Assembly (NCBI GenBank): GCA_006384855.1
Contig: VCJN01001321.1
Span: 124,001 to 188,000, forward strand
Direction of reading: 5' to 3'
Length of the DNA stretch: 64,000 nucleotides
Source of the DNA: Tetraselmis striata
Lineage: Eukaryota; Chlorophyta; Chlorodendrophyceae; Chlorodendrales; Chlorodendraceae
Position 1 is the stretch's first letter. Every line of letters begins with the position of its first letter. Below are positions 1 through 10,000 of this stretch, in pieces. The notes beneath the pieces are model-generated. The model ran no database searches. It was not told the DNA's origin and worked only from the letters and a program-made list of their open reading frames with translations. A program made the translations under genes and the position numbers.

Positions 1-163
1 GATGTCACACCCGTATACTCCATCTGTGAGGGATCTCTCTCGATGAGGAGGCACTTAGTAAGGTGGTGAGGGACCGCCAGGGGTGACCCGGGAGAGGGGA
101 GGGACGTGTGTATGGGGGTATTGGTGGGTGGCGGAGGGGCGGTAAAGCCGCACCGCCGAGTCC

Positions 164-717
164 TTGCCCTTCGTGGCCCGGGCCGGCTGCAGCCGCGGCG
201 ACCTGTCTGCGGTCATCCCGAAGCCTCGGGGCAGGGCCAAGCTGCCCGAGCGGTGGCTGCGCGTCGAGGCGGCCAGCGCCCTTGGCAGCGTTGGGCGCGC
301 GGTCGTGGCAGCCAGCGTCATCGTGCACATCATGGTGTTTCGTAGCGTCCCGGCGGAGGACGTTCTGTTGTGATGTACGGGCCAACACCCTGGCGCGGGG
401 TCAGGCCGAAACGGCCGCGAGTGTACAGGTTGGTGGGGGTAGCACTGGGTGGTGGAGGGTGTCGTGTGTAGGTGATGCAGCAGGCCTGGCGCTGCCTGGC
501 TGACGTGGAGCTTGAATGTGGGCTCGACCTGCGCTGGCAACCAGCGGCGCCATCTGCCCTCTGCCCTGGCCTGGCGGAGATCGCCGAGGCGCGCCCGGCA
601 GGCCGCCAGGCAGCGAGGCAGGCAGGAGAGTTTACCCTGTATCAACGGGCGCGGAGGCGCCTGCGCGATACCAAACTGGCGACAACGAAAAGCCACGCAT
701 ATAGGACGTGTAAATGA
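164..717 (+). CDS. Possible 3' exons of an upstream gene (uncertain)
   Basis: Two stretches look like coding exons but cannot be tied to a family. The first (about 164-373) reads as a basic segment followed by a hydrophobic stretch (VVAASVIVHIMVF) and a stop. The second (about 479-717) starts after a gtgatgcag-type acceptor and encodes an Ala/Arg-rich, partly acidic segment. Both have high GC at third codon positions, like the real exons further right. The window begins inside or just before this gene, so its 5' part is not visible. The two stretches may belong to one gene or be chance open frames. No domain is recognised and no function is offered. Confidence 0.2.
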
Positions 718-1816
718 TGGAAATGTAGCTATATTACAAAAGTATAACAACGGAAATGCCATCAATTCTTATATAATTATTACCGTCGCGTCTCGTTCTA
801 TAGCGACTTTATTTAGTCCCTACTGATGTCGGCGGACGATGCTGACCAAATCACTGATTCCTATCAGTGATTCCTATCACTGATCAGTGATTCCTATCAC
901 TGATTCCTGTCACGAGCTGTAAAAGCGAGTAGTAATATAGTCTGATGCGTGGGCTCGTGCCCATTCTGCGTCTTCTCATGTTGCTGCTTCCACCTCGGAG
1001 TCGCTGTATAGGACCTTTCTAATTGTCCTTTTTTTTTGGTGATTTCCTGACATCGCCTCCTGCTGCTAGCTCATATAGGTAATGTAGCGACTGCCCGAAC
1101 GGGTAGAATCCCAATTTGTCATCGCTAATGTGCGCTCCAGTAGCCCTAATGACTGGGAACTCTATAAATGCCCTCGACGTCCCTCACTCCGCGAGCGTGG
1201 AAACTACACGAGACTGTATATAGTGTGGCAAGCCATGTCCCAGCAGCATGCCAGCAGCATCACCCGACCTGCATTCCGCGGCCGCGCTACTGTTAGTAGC
1301 GACACGTAGTCGCTAATCCTTACTAAGGCTACAGTATTTTCTAATATTTAATTGCGGCGCGCTAATCAAGCCATTTCTATATTAACTTTATGTGTTGTGG
1401 CGTCACTACACTTTACACCTTCAGCCGACACTTCACCATGACGCTCTCCCTGTATTAAACCAAAAAGTTTAATAATAGTCGCTACACCACCATGGCGGTG
1501 TGACATTAATACGAAACCAAGACCGTGTCCGTGCCAGTGATCTCGAGCCGCCAGTCCTCCCCGTCTCCCCCGCATCGCGCCCCCCCTCTCGTCATCTCGC
1601 TTTTTATTCACCGCGTCCCTCCTCGCCGTTGTTGCCCTTACAGCAGAGTTGAGATCCCCTCGCATCTGCTGGCGAGCCCTCCATTAACTTAAAACCTGGA
1701 GATGTTCTGCTGAGGGATCCGCCGCGGGTGTCTCGCGAAACCGGCTGCCGGGCGGCGGGTTATCGGATAATCGGGCGAAACCGGTTGCCGGGCTGGGAGG
1801 GTTTCGTTTCGGCGCT
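718..1816. other. Intergenic stretch upstream of DUS3
   Basis: No convincing exon is seen. The stretch is more AT-rich than its surroundings. It holds a short tandem/palindromic repeat of the type TCACTGATTCCTA at about 850-913 and a copy of the motif gtcgctaatccttact near 1,310, which recurs elsewhere in the window. The last 100 bases before 1,817 contain two copies of a gcgaaaccgg(c/t)tgccggg motif just upstream of the DUS3 start codon, probably in its 5' leader. Confidence 0.5.
850..913. repeat. Short tandem/palindromic repeat, TCACTGATTCCTA type
   Basis: Four to five imperfect head-to-tail copies of a ~13-18 bp unit (tcactgattccta / tcagtgattccta) lie here. The alternation of CACTGA and CAGTGA makes part of it palindromic (tcactgatcagtga). 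No gene overlaps it. Confidence 0.7.
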
Positions 1817-3973
1817 ATGGCCGATGATGCGGCCGGGAGCACCCCGGCGGCGGCACCCAGCGACAGCGCCAAGCCAGCGCGGCCGTCGCTATCGGTGGAT
1901 GAGATGATAGCACAGGGACGCGCTCCCGTGAAGGCGGAGTACCTGGTGGTGGCGGCGCCCAAGGTAGCGGTGGAGGCCGTCACGGGCGGCGGCGGCGGGG
2001 GCGGCGTACAGGGCGGCGGCGGCGCGGCGAAGAAAAGCCGGAACCAAGTCAAGCGGGTGCGCGCCCGTATTTTAAACCTCTTGACGACATGTATCATCCC
2101 GACCTAGTGACGTCACACACACGAGTCCCGACATATGTATCATCCTGACAGCCGATGAGCCTAAACAGGTAGGACACCGAAGCGCGTCGACGTGCCTACC
2201 ACCTGGAAGCCTTATCGCCCCGCCCCCTGCCCTCTGCCGGTGCGGCCCGCAGGAGAAGCGGGAGGAGCGTCACGGCGCCGCGCTGCTGTGCCTCAACTAC
2301 GTCAACGGCAGCTGCCGCTTTGGCGACAAGTGCAACCGCAACCACGACGTCGCCGCCTTCCTGGCGCAGAAGGTGGGCGCAGCCCCCACCTGCCCGCCTG
2401 TCTGCGTGCCTGCCCCCCGACGCTCACAGTCCACACCCCGCACCCGCCCGCCCACCCCACTGGACTCACCTCCCCCCCCCCCCCCCCCCCCCCCCAACCG
2501 TCATCTCCAGGAGCCTGAGCTGCCGGGCCACTGCCCCTTCGAGATCACCGGCAAATGCAACTACGGTGCGGCCATCAACTCCCCCCCATCCCAGCACCTC
2601 ATGCCGGCTCTGCATGCCTCCCTGCAGGCAACCAGTACTTGTAGAGCTGTGCACTTTGCTTTTCTGCTGGGTACCCATTCGCCGCTGGAGGGCAAGTCTT
2701 GTCATAAGAGCGCGGCATGCTATAGCCGTCTCCCCAAAAATCGCCACACACATACCACAGCCTTTTTTATCTGGGCTCGGGACTTTGAATTAAGAAATTT
2801 AGGAAGTTTTTGTCCCGCTCCGCCGAGCCCACGATTCCGTGCCATGCTCGTGATATATTTGGATACGGCTGTCAGCGCGGTAAGAAGCGCGCTGCGACTC
2901 AGAAGCTGCCGTGCCTGCCGGATGTGGAATATAAACGAAACTCTATAGCGGATGTTCTTACAGGTTGCACGCGACCCCAATTTGAGGCTAATAACAAGAA
3001 GGGTTCTTACAGGTGCATTGGCACCCGTCGCTAGCTGTAATACAGATAGGGTTTTCTTTGAGAGGGGAGTAAGAACAGTGATGTATAGCGAAACTGTAAT
3101 GAGGTGAAAGGCGCGGTGGCATACTTGCGTTGCTGACGCCCCGCCTTGAGCCATGTCGCCACCGCTCCCACTGACCGGCCCTTCTACCTGTTGCCCCTCC
3201 CCGGCCCCGTCTCGGGCTGTCCAGGCATCGCATGCCGCTGGCTGTCCAAGCACCAGACGCAGGACGAGCTGACGCTGAAGCACCTGGACGCAATCAAGGC
3301 GGAGCCGCAGGGCGATGAGGGCGAGGCAGCGGCGGTGGAGGGGGGCGCCGGCGGGGACGGCAGCGTGCCTGCCGGGACGGTGGAGCTGCCGGTGCCGGAG
3401 AGCATTGAGCCCGAGGTCAACTTCCTGGGCTACGAGCTGCAGACGAATCTCAGAAAGTGCGCCGCGGCAACCCAACCCACCCCGCGTCATCCCGTCCCCC
3501 GCGGTCGGCGCCTTTCTGCTGAGACCAGTGTCACCACATGTGGGGCAGATGGAATAACAGTGCTCGATCTCGATGGAATCGGGTTGTCAGTGTCGGCAGT
3601 GCTCCTCCCGTTGGAACGAAGTGTGGGTGCGGCGCGAACACGAGGTTGGTGATGAGACCTGTTTTGCACGTCAGTCTGACTGCCGGTGACGACAAAACAA
3701 CACAACAAAGAATTACTACGGTTTCTGAGACCTCGCGGGTGCGCTCGGATGGTACGGGGCAGATACACAAATTCGTGCTGATGGGTGGGCGTTGTGGCGA
3801 CGGAGTGTGGGTGATGAGACCTGTTTTGCACGTCAGTCTGACTGCCAGTGACGACAAAACAACACAACAAAGAATTACTACGGTTTCTGACACACTTTTT
3901 GCTGGTCTTCATATGTGAGAAAGATAGGGGGGGGTGGGGGGCACTCAGATGGCGGCCGAGATGGCGCGAGCGC

Positions 3974-4010
<37 letters not shown>

Positions 4011-7000
4011 ATTTGGGAGGCAGCTGCTTGAAAGATGGGTCTTGCATGCGATCCTGTGTGGGCGCGCTGCAAAGTGCGTCGGAGTGTGGGTGATGGGACC
4101 TGTTTTGCACGTCAGTCTGACTGTCGGTGATGACAAAACAACACAACAAAGAATTACTACGGTTTCTGACACGTCGTCTGTTGGGCTCTGTCAGGAGACG
4201 GGGGTGGGTGGAGGTGGCGGAGGTGACGGTAGTGGTGGTGTTGTATGCATCCATCCGTGTGCATGTGAGCCTGCCTGACTGTTTGTGCCAATAGTTGACA
4301 CCATAGAAGAACTGTGTGGGCGCGCTGCAAAGTGCGTCGGAGTGTGGGTGATGAGACCTGTTTTGCACGTCAGTCTGACTGCCAGTGACGACAAAACAAC
4401 ACAACAAAGAATTACTACGGTTTCTGACACGCCTGCTGCTGGTCTTCATATGTGAGAAAGGGAAAGGGTGGGGAGCGGGGGCAGCCGCTGATGAGACCCG
4501 TTTTGCACGTCAGTCTGACTGTCGGTGATGACAAAACAACACATTAAAGAATTACTACGGTTTCTGAGGCGCCCCGAGCCGACACGAAAGTGAGGGAGTT
4601 GGTGGCCTGGCGGGTAGCCTGGCCGGGCATAGCGTCGCCCGAAGTGCAGCATGCGTTGGTGTTTATGAAGTGGTTGTCGTGGCATGTTGCATTACTGCCG
4701 TTATAGGCCACCATTTGAATCAGGATGTCTAGGACGAGATGGATTTAATAGCCGGCACAGTGCCACATGACTCCGCCCATAGTCTGGCTGCCATTGTCTC
4801 TAGTCCCTCGCTGAGCTGTAGAGCCCCGCTCCGCCCCCCCCCCCACACACACCCACCCATGCTGCAGGAGTGTGGACATCTTCCCGCGCTCCAGTGTTGT
4901 GCTCAAGGAGCTGGGCTGCCAGATCAGCCGGCGCCGGCACTTTGAGAAGCAAAAGGTGACACCTCCCCCCCCCCCCCCCCCTTCCCCTTCATGTTCCTTT
5001 CCGCAACGGGGATTCGCAACGATTTCATCATGCGCCCGTCGCAGATTCATCGTTAATAAAAAGCACCCAGAAACCCTCTGGCACTTGAGTGTCTGGGTGC
5101 GTGTGGCGCGCCTACTGTAGTCCTCAATGCCAAATATCCCAATACAAAGTCAACACGAAAGCGACTCTCCGTACCAGGGTTGGGCTGCAGTATCTACTGC
5201 GCTGCAGACTGCAGAAACTGCAGCCTGCAGTTAAGCTCCTGCGCTGCAGCATGCAGTCCTTCCCGAAAAGGGGCTGCAGTGCAGTTACCCAAAGTGCCCC
5301 AAATATATGCCCTTCACTGTCCCGCCCTTCCCTATAATCAGCAGTTTCAGTGCTACTGCAGCCTGCAGTTCTGCAGCCTACTGACTGCAGCCTGCACTGC
5401 AGCCTGCCTGCAGCCTGCAGTACTGCAGCCCAACCCTGCTCCGTACCAGTAATACTACGCGTGAAATATCGGTATACCAGTATGACTGTACGAGTACAGG
5501 TACATGTACTTGGCCATAATATCGGCGTCGCAGGTTTTGTGGTGGAACTAGGGTAGTCGCTAGGCGTAACCCTAACATTCCCACCCCTCTGAAAAATCCA
5601 GAACGGGACGAACTGGAAAGTGTCACCGGGGAGAGTACCCCCCCCCCCCCCCCCCTGGCTGTCTAATCCGTGCGAGGCTATCCCCGGCTCTTTTATGCTC
5701 TGTCCACCTATGACCTCTATTTACCTCTCACCTCTGTCTGGCTGGATGGGTCTAACAACGTGGGCCGTAATGTTACATGTGTCTTGAAATATGTGGGCGG
5801 GGGGGGGGGGGGGGGGGGGGTCTGACAAGTCTCGTGCGGAAGTGACACCCTTATCAACGCTGTGGGACGCTAGCACACGGGGTGGACCCAGCCAAAGGGG
5901 TCCTCCGCCTCCTCCTGCTGGATGTCCGCCAGCGCGCGGTACATCTCCTGCGCCACCGGACCCGGCTGGCCGCCGTTGAACTCAGTCCTCTTGCCCTGAT
6001 GGCACACACGGCGGCAGCATGGCTTAGCACCTGCCCGTGCCAGTGAGTTGGGTTCACGGGCCGAAAACATGCTGAAGATAAGTCAACACTAACAGTTTTA
6101 CAGCATTAAGTCAGAAGATCAATGCAGACTCTATGGTGTATCCTCGTACATTCCCGAATGAACGCAGTTTTCTTTTTTGAGGGTTTCAACTGAATGGTAT
6201 ATTACGGACTCAAGGCATGCCTTCGGATGAGTTGCGCACGTAGTGTTTTTGGGAGGAGATAGGGGTATGTAGGTATAGGGTTACCTGGTAGGTTAGTGAG
6301 GCCACGGGGGCCACCACCACCGCGGTGCCAGACGTGAACACCTCGTCGCTCTCAAGCGCGGTATGCACGTGCAGTGGGCTTTCTTCCACCTCGTACCCCC
6401 GCGCCCGCGCGAGCTGCAACACACTGCGCCGTTCGGACGGGACAGTGGCCGGGGTGTGTCAGGGGTGGAGTGGGGCGCGCGGCGCCGCGAGTGGGCAGGC
6501 GGCGCTGGAGTTGCCGCACCTGTCTCGCGTGACGCCAGGCAGGATGGTGCCGGACAGCGGGGGCGTGTGTATGCGGCGCCCCTTGACGGAAAACACGTTG
6601 CAGGCGGACACCTCCTCCAGGTGCTCCTGCAAAGGCAGTTGTGTAATGGTGTCAATAGCCATACTGCAGCGCATCACACCAGACAAACTCACGAGCAGCA
6701 CAGGAGTTAATATTTTATAATGCAGATAGTGCGGGCTTGATGGGTGGTTGATACATGGGGATATAAGGAGGGCGGGGCGTACTCCGGTTGCGGCGTCCAG
6801 GTAGACGACGTCGTTGAAGCCTGCGCCCTGCGCGGCCACGGTGTGCGCGAGCCCCGAGGCGTAGTTGCCGGCGCACTTAGTGCTGCCGGTGCCGCCGGAC
6901 ACCGCGCGATGCGTGCCCTCGGCGACCTTGAGGTGGATGGGCGCCATCTTGCCGCCCTGTTGAAAAGTCGCGAGTTGGACCAGGGACGAGCGCCGATGGC

Positions 7001-10000
7001 TTTATTAGTCACATTGTTGCGATCGGAGAGCCCCCCAGGGACGGTATATCAAGGCTATAGGGGCGCGTCGGACTTCTGATGGTTCGAAGCGTCACCTTGA
7101 AGTACGGCCCCACAGCGACTGCGTAGACGAGGAAGGTGTACTCGGTCGCGGGCTTCACTCCGAGCACGCTGCCGCTGCCGATGAGTAGCGGCCGCAGGTA
7201 TAGCGAGCCGGCTCCCTTAGGAGGCACCAAGTCAGCGTTGGCCTCCACCTGGAGCAGTCGACACCGAGGGAGGGGAGGGGATTCAGAATTGCTATAGCGT
7301 ACGTCGACTGCCGATTGTATTGAAGGGCGCTCGCGCTCTCGGGTCGGAACTCGCGTCGGTGCAGGAGGGTGAAGCTCGTGCGTATTGATTGACACGTAGA
7401 CTTGTATCGAGCCGCCCCGAACATTTTATAACAAACCCGCTTTCAAGGAAAAAAAAGACACAATTATACATAAGTAAGGGCGCGGCGCGGACCGCACCGT
7501 CTTACACACGGCGTCGAGAAACAGCTCCTCCGGAACGGGGGGCATCATCATCCGGCGTGCCCCCTGCGTCATTCGAGCCGCGTTGGCGTCGGGTCGGAAC
7601 AGCGCGACTCGACCCCGGGCGGTGCGGTACGCCTTGAGGCCTTCGAAGATGCTCTGCCCATAGTTGAGGACGTGAGCGGTCGGAGGCAGCGACAGTGGTC
7701 CGAACGCCGCGGTCTCGCCCACCCAGCTCCCGGCACCGTCAGGGCCCAGCCGAAGCGTGCTCCGCCACATGGTCTCGCCGATGTGCGTGTCGTCGAACCG
7801 GAGCGACGACCAGTCCACGCCGGGCCGCGGTGGAGGCGTGGGCGCGTGGGCGACGTGCGGATCAGCCTGCCTCGCTGTCGCTGAGCTGGCAAGCCCCGCC
7901 GCGCCCAACCAGACACCTCTTCCCGCCAAGGAGCGAAGCGCAATATAGCTCCCACCCGCACCGGCGGCCGCTCGTCTAGCCAGGCCTGCGGAGGTAGCGA
8001 GGGGCGCCATAGCGGTGGCGAGTTGATCCACGGGAGCGGTGGTGGACTGTTGCGCGGGCACCAAGCAGGCGTTTGCGCGCGCCTTGTGAATGGGTGTCGG
8101 AGCCTACAGAGTGCGCGCGCCGGGGGGGGGGGGGGGGGGGGGGGCTGCATTTAGCCTCCCATTATTTCCCGCTCCAACGCATCGCTGCAACTCGGCGTTG
8201 GTCCGCTGCTGCCCTTCGCCTGCTGCTGATGCCACTGCCGCCGCACAGCGGCAGCGCCACCACCCAGCACAGAACTTGTACCGGAACAGTACCGTGCTGC
8301 GACCGACATTCCATCGCGATATTGCTGTTATGTATATTTTTTATTACATGTTGCAACTGTTCATCGCGTCAGCATCCGGCCCCCGATAGCGACCGTCAGT
8401 CGTCCGTCACACGCGTACGCCGATTTTATATTTAGCGCTACGCGACGTGACGACCGGTACGATAGGGACTAATCCTTAATCCTTACTTGCAGTACAACCT
8501 CGTACTACCTCGAGAAACGCCAATCTTGCGAATTGCCAAAACCTTAATTGCCGAGACCTTCCACTGCCATATCCGCATTTGCCCTCTTATTAAAGCCCCC
8601 CCCCCCAACCCTACACGCTCCGCTGATTCGCTCCGCGCTGCACGAATAAGGCTTTTTTTCCCCGCTCCAGGGACGGAATAGGGCTTAGTCGCTACCTGTA
8701 CGCGCTAAATACGCGCGGGCCTTTGCCCCGTCAGCGCGTGCACCGGCCGACGTCAGCGGCCCGCTTCCCAGATGTCGTCACGCCGGTCAGGCGTACCCGT
8801 ACCTGCATACCCCTTTTTGTAATTCACACCTGCATATCGACGCAGTATCGACGTATACTCCCGACAGTCCGACACTGCGAGTATAGGGTTTTGGGTTAGG
8901 TTTTTCCTACAGGTGGTCCCTACACGCCCTCGCTATTTGTAAATACGCTCTCGGGCCCTCGGGTCAGCTGTGAAAAATGCGTTCCGAGATATCGGGCTTG
9001 GTTCCGCTGCCGACGCCGCCAGTTGTGACACTGGGCGAACGGCGTTCGACTGGACGGACAGCCGCATACATACTTGACCACACACATACTTGGCCGTATT
9101 TCGAGTTCGGGGCAATAAAAGCTCTACGTGTAGTTTATCTCGCGGGACGCTCGTTTTGCAGAAAGGCCAAATCGTATGTGCGACCTAAGGATGCGTTAGC
9201 CGAAGTTTTGGGCGAAACAGGCGGCATGAAGAGAAATAATGCACTGCGTAGTCGCCACGCAGAATGCTGTATCGTCGGGTCCTGTCCCAGGCTGGGCTCG
9301 CACGGGTGAAAAACACATCACTACCGGGTATACATTTATGGAGCTATACGGCACCTAGAGCAAGCGATGGAGACCTGCTGCTTAAGAAAGAGTAACGACC
9401 CGGTGACGTGACAATTTGACGAGACCAACATGCTCGTGACGTAGAAATATTGCCCGTTGCGCTAGTGTTTGCGGCCTGTCCGCTACCACACCATGCTCCA
9501 CAGAATCCGAGCTGCCGAATGGTGTCCGTCTAACACGCCATCGGTTGCGCTCTGGCGTCACAGGGGAAAAAGCTGCAAAAGACAGCAGCCAGTGCTGATG
9601 TGGCCTCCGGCGAGGCCGCAAAGATTTATGACGTGCGGCGTGAGGGTGCGCTCCCCCCTCCCCCACCCCCTCTTTTCTGGTCAATTGAATCCGATGACTC
9701 AATGAGAGCTTTGGGACCTCTGCGTATCTGTGTACCCGGGTGCCAAACTGTTCCGGCAATTCGCGCTTCTGACACCGCCGCCCCCTGCCGCATCCTCCCC
9801 TAACCCTGCTCAAAAACCCTACCTCCAGGGACGGGCTTCGACAAGGAGCTGCCCATCAGGCCGGAGGAGAAGAAGCGCATCGACTTTCGCGGCAAGCTCT
9901 ACCTCGCGCCGCTCACCACCGTCGGCAACCTGCCCTTCCGCCGCATCTGCAAGGCACTCGGCGCGGACGTGACGTGCTCCGAGATGGCGATGGCCACCAA

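Noticed and set aside
55-765. 236-codon minus-strand frame
   Set aside because: It is antisense to the more coding-like plus frames, with low-complexity Arg/Pro/Ser content typical of GC-rich shadows.
3487-4449. 320-codon minus-strand frame with repeated [14 protein letters not shown]
   Set aside because: It arises from the intronic minisatellite; each repeat gives the same peptide because spacers happen to keep frame.
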